Numbered from the stretch's first letter, positions 1 through 8,443 are shown. The stretch is DNA of 64,000 nt from Pseudomonas sp. UBA4194 (GCF_002379585.1 NZ_DFUE01000086.1:1-64000); one strand, 5' to 3'. The notes: generated by a model not told the origin, from the sequence alone. Numbers and translations: made by a program.

Positions 1-510
1 CCTGTAGCACCGGCGTGAGCCGGGTCACGGGCGCCGTGGGGTGTCAGGTGGATCGCGGGGCGGCCGGACGCGGCTTACGCCGCTGCTACAGGTCACGGAC
101 GCCGTGGGGTGTCAGGTGGAGCGCGGGGGGGCCGGACGCGGCTTACGCCGCTGCTACAGGTCACGGACGCCGTGGGGTGTCAGGTGGAGCGCGGGGGGCG
201 ACGGACGCGGCGTACGCCGCAAGCCTGTAGCACCGGCGTAAGCCGGGTCACGGGCGCCGTGGAGTGTCAGGCGGAGCGCGGGGGGCGATGGACGCGGCGT
301 ACGCCGCAAGCCTGTAGCACCGGCGTGAGCCGGGTCACGGGCGCCTTGGAGTGTCAGGCGGAGCGCGGGGGCGATGGACGCGGCGTACGCCGCAAGCCTG
401 TAGCACCGGCGTGAGCCGGGTCACGGACACCGTGGAGTGTCAGGTGGATCGCGGGGGGGCCGGACGCGGCTTACGCCGCTGCTACAGGTCACGGACGCTG
501 CGGAGTGTAG
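1..510. repeat. Tandem array derived from REP palindromes
   Basis: Six consecutive units each begin with a GTCACGG core, at about 24, 92, 160, 247, 334 and 420, followed by a broken copy from 488. Unit lengths fall into two classes: 68 bp (three units) and 86-87 bp (three units). The short units end in the REP palindrome GACGCGGCTTACGCCGCTGC. The long units carry a variant palindrome plus a second half-palindrome (CACCGGCGTRAGCCGG). The array is cut by the left edge of the window, so its full length is unknown. The same palindrome occurs as single or paired REP elements at 8389 and 58396, so the array looks like local amplification of a REP-containing unit. No convincing gene lies inside it; the frames that stay open merely follow the repeat. 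Confidence 0.9.
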
Positions 511-591
511 GAAAAGTTACCTGCGCTGGTAGGGGGTTTCTCTTTTTGCTGACATCTCTTGCCCGTGGGGCGTGCATGAACAATCGTTGAC

Positions 592-613
592 CCTCCAGCA
601 TCGATGATGGAGG
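592..613. promoter_or_regulatory. Near-perfect inverted repeat covering a Shine-Dalgarno
   Basis: This is a 22-bp inverted repeat with 10 of 11 base pairs matching and the centre at 602/603. Its right arm contains GGAGG (609-613), which is the Shine-Dalgarno of the leader ORF starting at 620. In RNA the hairpin would hide that site; in DNA it could instead be an operator. Which applies cannot be told from the sequence. Confidence 0.5.
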
Positions 614-619
614 CCGACC

Positions 620-685
620 ATGCCCCGACCAGTTCCCCGCACACTGCCCGTCGCCCTGAACACCCCGCTGAGCCGGCCACAATGA
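620..685 (+). CDS. Putative 21-residue leader peptide upstream of the TIR gene
   Basis: This short ORF encodes MPRPVPRTLPVALNTPLSRP plus a final Q. It has a strong GGAGG Shine-Dalgarno six bases before its ATG. Its TGA stop (683-685) overlaps the ATG (682-684) of the TIR gene in the ATGA arrangement typical of translational coupling. The TIR ATG itself has no obvious ribosome binding site, which makes coupling plausible. The peptide is rich in proline and arginine and has no recognised family. It may simply be a decoding device, or chance; there is no conservation evidence available here. Confidence 0.4.
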   Translation: MPRPVPRTLPVALNTPLSRPQ

Positions 686-1149
686 GCGTGTTCATCGGCT
701 ACCGGCACGATGACTACGGCCATGCCCTGAGGGTCAGGAAGCATCTGCGCAGAGCCGGCATCGAAGTACGCATGGACGTGCTGGATTTCGAGTCCCTGAG
801 CACACTGCATGTCACCGAAACCGTCACCGGCCATGTGCGCGGCTGCACTCACCTGATGCTGGTCCTGTCGCGCGCCGGTGCGTGGCGTTGGTGGATACCC
901 TTCGCCGTGGGCGAAGCCAGCGCCTTGGACAAGCGCGTGTGCTTCTATCAGGTCGGTGACGAAGCCCTGCCCGAATACCTGGAGCATTGGCCCATCCTGA
1001 GCCGGCCTCAGCAGCTGGACTTCCTGATAGAGGCCTATCATCGCGAAGCCGCACTCAAGATGCCGATCAGAAGCGCCAGCCAACCGACCGACGTCCGCGC
1101 AATGGATATCCACAGGGGGCTCAGAGAACGGATTGGTCGCGGCTTCTAG
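682..1149 (+). CDS. Small TIR-domain protein (155 aa)
   Basis: The whole protein is one TIR-like domain. It has an opening strand SVFIGYRHDD, the segment LRRAGIEVRMDVLDF, a core strand HLMLVLS, then WWIPFAVGEA and a tail with LPEYLEHWPILSRPQQLDF. That tail and the double tryptophan match the short bacterial TIR_2 proteins whose usual motif is WWVPWEIGVA. In this copy alanine replaces the glutamate expected after WWxPx, and a glutamate appears three residues later, so NADase activity is uncertain. The start at 682 is preferred because the domain begins there and the upstream leader ORF overlaps it. An in-frame ATG at 604 would add 26 low-complexity residues and has no Shine-Dalgarno. Three AGG, three AGA and two ATA codons in 155 are unusual next to its neighbours and suggest transfer. 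The role is unknown; bacterial TIR proteins often serve in phage defence. Confidence 0.75.
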   Translation: MSVFIGYRHDDYGHALRVRKHLRRAGIEVRMDVLDFESLSTLHVTETVTGHVRGCTHLMLVLSRAGAWRWWIPFAVGEASALDKRVCFYQVGDEALPEYLEHWPILSRPQQLDFLIEAYHREAALKMPIRSASQPTDVRAMDIHRGLRERIGRGF

Positions 1150-1166
1150 ACCGCGACGACCCTGGG

Positions 1167-2192
1167 TTACTGGCCAGGCTTGCCCGGCTCATCCATCTTC
1201 AGGGAGCCGTCTTCGAACAGATTCATCCGCTGGCGCAGTTCACGGGGTTGCACGGGCGCAGTCGGATCGATGGCCGAGGCGCCAGGCTGGCCGGCCGGCG
1301 CCGTAGCGTTCGGTGCCGGCGTTTCAGCCGGTGGTTGCTCGCCTTCAATATCGCGCTGGGCTTTCTTGGTCAGCACGATGATATCGATACGGCGGTTGAT
1401 CGGGTTCAGTGGGTTCTTGCGATCAAACAGCGACGACGATCCGTAGCCCACCACCCGCGCCACCTGATCCTCCGGGTAGCTGCCGGCTACCAGCGCGCGA
1501 CGTGCGGCGTTGGCGCGGTTGGACGACAGCTCCCAGTTGCCGAAGCCGCCGCTGGCGCTGCCGGCGTAGGGTTTGGCATCGGTGTGGCCACTGACGCTGA
1601 TCTTGTTCGGCACCGCCTTGATGGTGTCGGCCATGGCCAGCAGAATGTCTTCGAAATACGGCTTCAACCGCGCGCTGCCCAGGTCGAACATGGGTCGGTT
1701 CTCGGCGTCCATGATCTGGATGCGCAGGCCATCCTGAGTGATCTCGAACAGGATCTGGTCCTTGAATTTCTGCAATTCAGGGTTCTCGTTGACCTTGTTC
1801 TGCAGCTCCTGCAGCAGCAGCTCGAGCCGCTCCTTCTCGACCTGTTCGGCCATTGACTCGGCCTGCTCGGCATCCACCTGATTCGAGGTTTCCGGCTTGG
1901 GCGGAGTTACGTCGACTTCGGGGTTCAGCGTCTGCTCAGGCGACAACTGTGGCGAGCCGCCGAGGTCGATGACGTAGGGCGTACCGCTTTCGGTGAAGCC
2001 GATCGGATCCTTGAAGTAACCGGCAATGGCAATCTTCTGCTCGGGTGTGGCGTTGGACAGCAGCCACAACACCAGGAAGAACGCCATCATCGCCGTGGCG
2101 AAGTCGGCGAAGGCAATCTTCCACGCCCCGCCGTGGTGCCCGCCGCCGAAGCGCTTGACGCGCTTGATGATGATCGGCTGGTTGTTTTCCAT
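1167..2192 (-). CDS. motB: Flagellar motor stator protein MotB
   Basis: MotB anchors the stator to peptidoglycan and forms the proton channel with MotA. The 341-residue protein has a short basic cytoplasmic tail, one membrane segment at about residues 28-48 with the proton-binding aspartate at D30 (FADFATAMMAFF), and a plug/linker region. A C-terminal OmpA-like peptidoglycan-binding domain follows, recognisable by SVSGHTDAKP and NRANAARRALV. The extreme C-terminus is proline/alanine rich. It lies three bases downstream of motA, so the two are co-transcribed. The length agrees with Pseudomonas MotB. Confidence 0.95.
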   Translation of the reverse strand: MENNQPIIIKRVKRFGGGHHGGAWKIAFADFATAMMAFFLVLWLLSNATPEQKIAIAGYFKDPIGFTESGTPYVIDLGGSPQLSPEQTLNPEVDVTPPKPETSNQVDAEQAESMAEQVEKERLELLLQELQNKVNENPELQKFKDQILFEITQDGLRIQIMDAENRPMFDLGSARLKPYFEDILLAMADTIKAVPNKISVSGHTDAKPYAGSASGGFGNWELSSNRANAARRALVAGSYPEDQVARVVGYGSSSLFDRKNPLNPINRRIDIIVLTKKAQRDIEGEQPPAETPAPNATAPAGQPGASAIDPTAPVQPRELRQRMNLFEDGSLKMDEPGKPGQ

Positions 2193-2195
2193 GAC

Positions 2196-3047
2196 TCAGC
2201 GACCGCGAACGGCTTGTTCGAGTTCGGCGAAGCTGGGGCGATGGGCGCCGTACAGCACCTTGCGGCCGAACTCCACGGCCAGCGAAGGCGGCATGCCCGA
2301 GGCCGAGGCCACCAGCGACGCCTTGATCGCCTCGTACACGTTCATCTCTTCCTTGGCGTCGTGGCCCAGGCAGGTGGCCAGCGGGCCGAAGAAACCGTAG
2401 GCGGCCAGGATACCCAGGAAGGTACCGACCAGCGCAGCGCCCACGTGACCACCGATGGCAGCCTTGTCGCCGTCACCCAGCGAGGCCATGGTGACCACGA
2501 TGCCCAATACAGCTGCCACGATACCGAAGCCCGGCAAGGCATCGGCAATACCGGTGACCGCATGGGACGGGTGCTCGAGCTCTTCCTTCATGCTCAGCAA
2601 TTCCATGTCGAACAAGCCTTCGAGCTCGTGAGGCGCCATGTTGCCCGAGGACATGATGCGCAGGTAATCGCAGATGAAGGCGATCATGCGCTCATCCTTG
2701 AGGATGGTCGGGTACTTGGCAAAGATCGGGCTGGCGGCGGCGTCTTCGATATCGGCCTCGATGGCCATCATGCCTTCGCGGCGGCTCTTGTTGAGGATCT
2801 CGTAGATCAGGCTCAGCACTTCCAGGTAGTACGCGTGGGTGAAACGCGACTTGAACATCGACAACGACTTTTTCAGCACGTGCATGGTGGTCGGGCCGGG
2901 GTTGGCCTGCAGGAAGGCACCCAGCGCTGCACCACCGATGATCATCACCTCGAAAGGCTGGATCAGCGCGGCCAACTGGCCGTGGGAGAGAACGTATCCG
3001 CCGAGCACGCTTGCGAACACGACGATCATGCCGATAATTTTAGCCAT
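2196..3047 (-). CDS. motA: Flagellar motor stator protein MotA
   Basis: MotA is the four-helix inner-membrane stator subunit that generates torque with MotB. The start at 3047 (MAKIIGMIVVFASVLGGYVL) gives 283 residues, the normal Pseudomonas length. The frame remains open further upstream, but that part has no family similarity and would run over the promoter. Hydrophobic segments occur at about 4-22, 33-51, 170-190 and 200-220. A FliA-type promoter lies about 70 bases upstream (3115-3141). motB follows after three bases. Confidence 0.95.
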   Translation of the reverse strand: MAKIIGMIVVFASVLGGYVLSHGQLAALIQPFEVMIIGGAALGAFLQANPGPTTMHVLKKSLSMFKSRFTHAYYLEVLSLIYEILNKSRREGMMAIEADIEDAAASPIFAKYPTILKDERMIAFICDYLRIMSSGNMAPHELEGLFDMELLSMKEELEHPSHAVTGIADALPGFGIVAAVLGIVVTMASLGDGDKAAIGGHVGAALVGTFLGILAAYGFFGPLATCLGHDAKEEMNVYEAIKASLVASASGMPPSLAVEFGRKVLYGAHRPSFAELEQAVRGR

Positions 3048-3114
3048 GGATAAGAAGCACTTAGAAAGTCGGTGTGAGGGTCGGCGCAAGCCGATGTTCA
3101 ATCTGTTGTTCTCC

Positions 3115-3141
3115 TTATCGGCAGAACTGCGCCAGACTATA
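3115..3141 (-). promoter_or_regulatory. Sigma-28 (FliA) promoter for motAB
   Basis: On the minus strand the sequence reads TATA, 15 bases, GCCGATAA. The flagellar sigma-28 consensus is TAAA-N15-GCCGATAA, so the -10 element is a perfect match and the -35 matches 3 of 4. It sits about 70 bases before the motA start, in the divergent gap shared with the HDOD gene. FliA control of stator genes is established in many gamma-proteobacteria. Confidence 0.75.
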
Positions 3142-3194
3142 GCCACAAGTATTCAAAAGCCAGTTCGGCCCTTTACTCCACTCGGGTAAGCATC

Positions 3195-4715
3195 GTGTCC
3201 AACGCCAAACCGCACAACCTCGACGCCTGGCTCACATTGCTCGACAGCGTACGCCTGCCGATTCCCAGGCTCAGCCATGACAAGGTACGCGCCGCGATCA
3301 GTGATCGGCGCCGGTCGCTGCGCGACATTGCCGACCTGATGCAGCATAGCCCCGCGCTGGTACTGAGCGTCATGCGCGAAGCCAACCGCCATGGTGCAAG
3401 CAGCCTGGTGGAGCCGGCCGAAAGCCTGGAGGTGGCGCTGAATCGGTTGGGGCTGGCGCGCACCGAACAACTGCTGGCGCAACTGCCTGCCCAGGAGCCT
3501 CAGGACATTCCCCTGGCCCTGCGCCAATTGCAGATGATCAGCCAGCACGCCAGCCAGCAGGCCAACGGCATGTTCGCCGCCCGCCTGGCGCGGTTGTGGC
3601 AGGAGATCCACTGGGGCAGCCTGCTGTTCCTGTCTCCGCTGTGGCCGCTGGCCGCCACCTACCCCGCCTTGCTCGAACAATGGGAGCAGCGGGTGGTGCA
3701 CCAGCACGAGCCGGCGGCCAAGGTCGAGCTGGAGTTGTTTGGCGTGCGCCTGGTGCGCCTGTGCCAGGCCCTCGCAGAGCAGTGGCGGCTGCCGGCCTGG
3801 GTACTGCATGGCTATCGCCTGTTGCTCAGCGAACGCAAGTCACTGGTCCAGGTGCTGCATATCGCCCGGGACAACGAGCATCGCCTGCGCCAGCAACAGC
3901 AACTGGATGACGACCCGGCCTTGCGGCGCTGGCTCAACCAGCCAGCCAACACCATTCTGCTGGCCAACGGTCTGGCCCTGGCCGCGCAGCATGCCTGGGT
4001 CAACGCCCACATGACCCGCTGGCAATACCTCACCAGCCTGTACCTCCAGGCCCCCCTGGAACAGGTGCAGCAGCAGATCCATCAACACGCCGTGCTGAGC
4101 GCCCGCCTGCACGCCATGCCCGACCTGTGGCACCCGGCACGCTCGCTGCTGTGGCCCTGGCACGTGGAACACCAGCCCCGCGACGCCCAACCCGCGCCAC
4201 CGCCCAGCCCCGAGGCATTGGTGACGTGGCGCAAGCTGTGCGGCGAACTGCTGGCCGAACCGACTCCCTTCAACAATGCCATGCACCTGACCACCTGCGC
4301 CCGAGACGCGCTGGTAGCCTGCGGCATGCAGCGGGCGATGCTGCTGATGGTCGACAAGACCCTGACCAGCCTGCGCGTGCACCAGATCGCCGGCCTGCCC
4401 AAGGAAGCCGCCGCGCTGAGCCTGACCATCGAGAACAGCACCGTATTGCAACGGCTCATGGCGCAACCCACGCAGCTCCGCCTGGGAGCTGGCAACCATG
4501 CGCAGTTCTGGGCGCTGCTGCCGGCCACCTTGCGTGGGCTGTTCCGCGGCGAGCACCTGCTGCTGCGCTCGCTGACGAACAACGGCCGGGTCGTGATGCT
4601 GTTGGTCGCCGACCAGGGCGGCGGGCCTTTGGCCGAGGTCAGCGTGCAGGCTTTCGGTAAAACCGGGCAATGTATCGAGCGCGCCTTGGCCACCTTTACC
4701 AACCGCAGCCGCTGA
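3195..4715 (+). CDS. HDOD-domain protein
   Basis: This is a 506-residue cytoplasmic protein that starts at GTG. The N-terminal half resembles an HDOD domain (a metal-independent relative of HD hydrolases found in bacterial signalling proteins): it carries IPRLSHDKVRAAI, an SPALVLSVMREANR helix and ESLEVALNRLGLARTEQLL. The C-terminal part (about 340-500) may be a degenerate GAF-like sensor. No transmembrane segment is visible. It is divergent from motA and precedes rhdA by 45 bases, the same position it has in other Pseudomonas genomes as I recall. The function is not established; signalling or motility regulation is a guess from domain type and neighbourhood. Confidence 0.75.
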   Translation: MSNAKPHNLDAWLTLLDSVRLPIPRLSHDKVRAAISDRRRSLRDIADLMQHSPALVLSVMREANRHGASSLVEPAESLEVALNRLGLARTEQLLAQLPAQEPQDIPLALRQLQMISQHASQQANGMFAARLARLWQEIHWGSLLFLSPLWPLAATYPALLEQWEQRVVHQHEPAAKVELELFGVRLVRLCQALAEQWRLPAWVLHGYRLLLSERKSLVQVLHIARDNEHRLRQQQQLDDDPALRRWLNQPANTILLANGLALAAQHAWVNAHMTRWQYLTSLYLQAPLEQVQQQIHQHAVLSARLHAMPDLWHPARSLLWPWHVEHQPRDAQPAPPPSPEALVTWRKLCGELLAEPTPFNNAMHLTTCARDALVACGMQRAMLLMVDKTLTSLRVHQIAGLPKEAAALSLTIENSTVLQRLMAQPTQLRLGAGNHAQFWALLPATLRGLFRGEHLLLRSLTNNGRVVMLLVADQGGGPLAEVSVQAFGKTGQCIERALATFTNRSR

Positions 4716-4760
4716 GGCTTGCGCTACAATCGCCACTCTGTCTTGGTCTGGAGACCTCAC

Positions 4761-5576
4761 ATGCCTGATTTCTCTGGCTTGGCGCTGGTGATCGAAGCCG
4801 CCGAGCTGCACGCGCGGCTGGGCAACGCCAACCTGATACTGGTGGACCTGACCAGCCCGGCCCGCTATGCCGCCGGCCACATTCCGGGGGCGCGCTTCGT
4901 CGACCCCAAACGCACCCAGCTCGGCCAGCCGCCGGCACCGGGCCTGCTGCCCAGCCTGGCTTCACTGGAAGCGCTGTTCGGCGAACTGGGACACAACCCC
5001 GACGCGGTCTACGTAGTCTACGACGACGAAGGCGGCGGCTGGGCCGGGCGGTTCATCTGGATGCTCGACGTCATCGGCCACCGGCGCTACCACTATCTGA
5101 ACGGTGGCGTACTGGCGTGGGACGCGCAGCACCTGCCGCTGAGCCAGGACGTGCCGGCGAGCGCCGGCGGGCCGGTCAAGCTGACCCTGCACGACGAACC
5201 CACAGCGACTCGCGAATACCTGCAGAGCCGCCTGGGCGCAGCCGACCTGGCAGTGTGGGACGCCCGCGGGCCGCTGGAGTATTCGGGCGAGAAAGCCCTC
5301 GCCGCGAAGAATGGCCATGTGCCCGGCGCGGTCAATTTCGAATGGACTGCCGGCATGGACCCGGCGCGCAACCTGCGCATCCGCGAAGACATCGCCGACG
5401 TCCTCAACGACCTGGGCCTGACCGCCGACAAGGAAATCATCACCCACTGCCAGACCCACCACCGCTCTGGCTTCACCTATCTTGTGGCCAAGTCGCTGGG
5501 CTATCCCCGCGTCAAGGGCTACGCCGGCTCCTGGGGCGAATGGGGCAACCACCCCGACACCCCCGTCGAAGTTTAA
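4761..5576 (+). CDS. rhdA: Thiosulfate sulfurtransferase (rhodanese) RhdA
   Basis: RhdA transfers sulfane sulfur from thiosulfate to cyanide or other thiophilic acceptors. The protein has two rhodanese domains in tandem (about 1-130 and 145-271). The second has the active-site loop CQTHHRSG, with the catalytic cysteine at residue 230. Both the 271-residue length and the Cys230 position match the well-studied Azotobacter RhdA. The start at 4761 (MPDFSGLALVIEA) fits the family; an earlier in-frame ATG at 4719 would add 14 unrelated residues. psd follows after nine bases. Confidence 0.95.
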   Translation: MPDFSGLALVIEAAELHARLGNANLILVDLTSPARYAAGHIPGARFVDPKRTQLGQPPAPGLLPSLASLEALFGELGHNPDAVYVVYDDEGGGWAGRFIWMLDVIGHRRYHYLNGGVLAWDAQHLPLSQDVPASAGGPVKLTLHDEPTATREYLQSRLGAADLAVWDARGPLEYSGEKALAAKNGHVPGAVNFEWTAGMDPARNLRIREDIADVLNDLGLTADKEIITHCQTHHRSGFTYLVAKSLGYPRVKGYAGSWGEWGNHPDTPVEV

Positions 5577-5585
5577 GGACACTCA

Positions 5586-6449
5586 ATGAAATCCCGCTTG
5601 TTCATCATTTCCCAGTACCTGCTGCCTCACCATCTGCTCTCGCGCCTGGCGGGCTGCGTGGCCGAATGCCGCGCGCGCTGGTTCAAGAATGCCTTCACCG
5701 CCTGGTTCGCCAAGCGCTACAACGTCGACATGTCCCAGGCCCTGGTCGAAGACCTGACCGCCTATGACAACTTCAACGCCTTCTTCACCCGCGCCCTGAA
5801 GCCTGACGTACGGCCACTGGACCCCACCCCTGGTGCCATCCTCAGTCCCGCCGACGGAGCCGTCAGCCAGCTGGGCCCGATCGAGCATGGGCGTATCTTC
5901 CAGGCCAAGGGCCACAGCTTCAGCGTGCTGGAACTGCTGGGCGGCGACCCCGCCAATGCGGCGCCGTTCATGGGCGGGGAGTTCGCCACCATCTACCTGT
6001 CGCCCAAGGACTACCACCGCGTGCACATGCCGCTGGCCGGCACGTTGCGCGAAATGATCTACGTCCCGGGCCGTATTTTCTCGGTCAACCAGACCACTGC
6101 TGAAAACGTCCCGGAGCTGTTCGCCCGCAACGAGCGCGTGGTGTGCATCTTCGACACCGAGCGCGGGCCGATGGCCATGGTGCTGGTGGGCGCGATGATC
6201 GTGGCCTCGGTGGAAACCGTATGGGCCGGCCTGGTGACGCCGCCCAAGCGTGAACTCAAGACAGTGCGCTACGACGAAGCCGCCCGCGCGCCGATCCATC
6301 TGGAAAAAGGTGCCGAGATGGGCCGCTTCAAACTGGGCTCCACGGTGGTCGTGCTGTTCGGTCCCGAGCAGGTGAAATGGGCCCATCACCTGGCCAACCT
6401 GTCACCGGTCAGCATGGGCCAGGGCATCGGTCTTCCTGCGGTGCAGTGA
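5586..6449 (+). CDS. psd: Phosphatidylserine decarboxylase proenzyme
   Basis: Psd makes phosphatidylethanolamine by decarboxylating phosphatidylserine at the inner membrane. The 287-residue proenzyme has the self-cleavage motif LGST at residues 250-253. Cleavage before the serine leaves a small alpha subunit with an N-terminal pyruvoyl group. Family motifs such as FNAFFTRALKPDVRP, SPADGAVSQLG and SPKDYHRVHMPL are present. It lies nine bases after rhdA and shares its transcript; a hairpin follows at 6483. Confidence 0.96.
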   Translation: MKSRLFIISQYLLPHHLLSRLAGCVAECRARWFKNAFTAWFAKRYNVDMSQALVEDLTAYDNFNAFFTRALKPDVRPLDPTPGAILSPADGAVSQLGPIEHGRIFQAKGHSFSVLELLGGDPANAAPFMGGEFATIYLSPKDYHRVHMPLAGTLREMIYVPGRIFSVNQTTAENVPELFARNERVVCIFDTERGPMAMVLVGAMIVASVETVWAGLVTPPKRELKTVRYDEAARAPIHLEKGAEMGRFKLGSTVVVLFGPEQVKWAHHLANLSPVSMGQGIGLPAVQ

Positions 6450-6482
6450 AAGATGCTCGGTGGCGCCCGCCAGGGCGCTGGC

Positions 6483-6508
6483 GCAGCCTTGGGGAACACC
6501 AAGGCTGC
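6483..6508 (+). terminator. Strong hairpin after psd
   Basis: A perfect 10-bp stem GCAGCCTTGG / CCAAGGCTGC with a 6-base loop follows psd by 33 bases. The T-tract behind it is poor, so it may be a weak or Rho-assisted terminator. Confidence 0.5.
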
Positions 6509-6619
6509 GGCTGTTATCCATAGCTGATAGAGTCCAATGAATATGGCCAAATGAATGGCCGTTCATCATTCGTTGTGCGAGCCCTGAACCCAGGCTCCGG
6601 TTGAACCAGGAAGCAATCG

Positions 6620-8386
6620 ATGTCCCGCCCAAGCCCCCATCTGTTGTTGCGCGCGCCGACGCCATCGCAGCTGAGCCTGACGTTCTGCGAAGCCACCCCG
6701 CGCGACCTCAAGCGCTGGATTGCCACGCTGCCCAAGGCCAACCTGGGGGAAACCGCAAGGCTGCTCTATCAAGGCCTGGGCGAACTGAACCAGCTGCTGA
6801 CACCCTCCGAGAACCGTCTGCAACTGCTGGAGTTGCTGCGGCCCGAGGTGTACTTCGTGTGCAAGCACCTGGAGCGCCATTTTCTCAACCAGACCATCGT
6901 GCTGGACGAGCGCGCGCGCAAAGTCGCCAACCTCTGCCAAGCGCTGCAGAACCACTTGGCGATCGGCTACAAGCAGATCGTGCTGCGGGTCTCGAGCAAG
7001 TATGCAAAGGACCGCGGCACATTGCTGGCCACCGCCACGCAACGCGCCATGCATTGCCTCAATGGCCCCTTGGTACGGGCCAGCCTGCTGTACTGCCCGG
7101 TTCCGGACGGGGTCTGGCTGGAACTGCATCAGCTTTACCAGGCTGCGTTGGTCCATGGCCTGCAGAACACCGCCGTCAACGATGCCCTGGCGAGCAATGG
7201 TCGGGCCCTGACGGTGCAACAAACCTACGCCGCCGCCCTGCTGCTGGGCAGTTCGCGCTGCAATCAGATGCGCCAGAACGCCATTACCCGGCTAGCCGAG
7301 GTGCTCGAACCCTGGGCTGCCCTGGTGCGCGTGCAACCTGCCCAGGCGCCGACCAGCCTGTTCGCGCTGGCGCCGGGCGTCGATGGCCCGCCGCGCTACA
7401 AGACCCTGTTCACCGAAGAACAACTGCCGCAACTGGTAGGGCTGGACCCCATTGCGTTGGTCGATGCGATCAAGCAATACCTGGACATGTCTGCCGAACA
7501 GCGCGCGCAATCGCGACTCATACCCAGCAATTTCAGTATCGACCTGTTGCAGCATCTGGCCGCCGCCTGGGGCGACGTGTCCGAGCGTACGTTCCAGCGC
7601 ACGCCAGGCCAGGGCAACCTGACCCTGTGCATCGGCATGAGCGCACTGCACTTCTACATTGGCGGCGAGCGCGCCTTCAGCGAAGTGCTCAAGCGTCCGG
7701 CGGCCGGCCAGAGCGCGCAATTCGTGCCCGGCGCTGCCACGCAGAACTGGAACCGTACCCTTGGCAGCGATCGCAGCGACTACGAGGAAATCGAGTACGA
7801 CCTGCCCCGCAGCGAAGGCACCAGCGCGGCCGGCGCATCGAACAACGACCAGAACTACCCGACCTACGCGCTGCAGATCATCAATCACAGCCCCGGCGGC
7901 TATTGCCTGGCCTGGCCCAGGGAAGTGCCGCCGCAATTGCAGGCTGGGGAAATGATCGGCATCCAGGATGCGCCGTCCCAAGGCTGGAGCGTGGCGGTGG
8001 TGCGCTGGATTAGGCAGGTACGCAGTGGCGGCACGCAGATGGGCATCGAGCTGGTGGCCCCGCACGCACAGCCATGTGGCCTGCAACTGGTGCGCACCAG
8101 TGAAGAAAACAGCCAGTTCCTGCGCGGGCTGCTGTTGCCGGAAATCCGCGCCATCGACATTCCAGCTTCACTGCTGGCGCCGCGCATGCCGTTTCAGGAA
8201 GGCAACAAGGTGATCATCAACACCAACGGCGAGGAGCGCCCGGCAGGGCTGAGCCGCAAGCTGACCAGTACCGGCAGTTTCAACCAGTTCGAGTACCGCC
8301 ATCTGGAACAGGTCAAACCGGTTGGCGCCGTGCCGGGCGAAGTAGCGCCGGAAGAAGACTTCGATTCCCTATGGAAAGACCTCTAA
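6620..8386 (+). CDS. PilZ-like protein (PA4958-type, 588 aa)
   Basis: This large soluble protein has a long helical N-terminal region (about 1-400) and a C-terminal PilZ-like beta-barrel region (about 410-560). The PilZ evidence is the segment INHSPGGYCLAWP, similar to the D/NxSxxG motif, followed by VVRWIRQVRSGGTQMGIEL. The upstream RxxxR cyclic-di-GMP motif is not obvious, so ligand binding is doubtful. As I recall, PAO1 has a PilZ-family protein (PA4958) at the same place between psd and serB, with fimX next to it. No fimX is seen here. The precise role is unknown. Confidence 0.65.
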   Translation: MSRPSPHLLLRAPTPSQLSLTFCEATPRDLKRWIATLPKANLGETARLLYQGLGELNQLLTPSENRLQLLELLRPEVYFVCKHLERHFLNQTIVLDERARKVANLCQALQNHLAIGYKQIVLRVSSKYAKDRGTLLATATQRAMHCLNGPLVRASLLYCPVPDGVWLELHQLYQAALVHGLQNTAVNDALASNGRALTVQQTYAAALLLGSSRCNQMRQNAITRLAEVLEPWAALVRVQPAQAPTSLFALAPGVDGPPRYKTLFTEEQLPQLVGLDPIALVDAIKQYLDMSAEQRAQSRLIPSNFSIDLLQHLAAAWGDVSERTFQRTPGQGNLTLCIGMSALHFYIGGERAFSEVLKRPAAGQSAQFVPGAATQNWNRTLGSDRSDYEEIEYDLPRSEGTSAAGASNNDQNYPTYALQIINHSPGGYCLAWPREVPPQLQAGEMIGIQDAPSQGWSVAVVRWIRQVRSGGTQMGIELVAPHAQPCGLQLVRTSEENSQFLRGLLLPEIRAIDIPASLLAPRMPFQEGNKVIINTNGEERPAGLSRKLTSTGSFNQFEYRHLEQVKPVGAVPGEVAPEEDFDSLWKDL

Positions 8387-8388
8387 CC

Positions 8389-8411
8389 GTAGCAGCGGCG
8401 TAAGCCGCGTC
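8389..8411. repeat. Single REP element
   Basis: The palindrome GTAGCAGCGGCGTAAGCCGC plus GTC lies three bases after the preceding stop codon, between two convergent genes. It is the same type as at 58396 and in the array at 1-510. Confidence 0.85.
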
Positions 8412-8443
8412 CAAAGTCGCCCCTCTCCCCCAAGGCAACCCAA

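Noticed and set aside
1..414. Overlapping frames in the left-edge array as a repeat protein
   Set aside because: The frames only reflect the lack of stops in a GC-rich REP repeat, and unit lengths of 68 and 86-87 are not all multiples of three.
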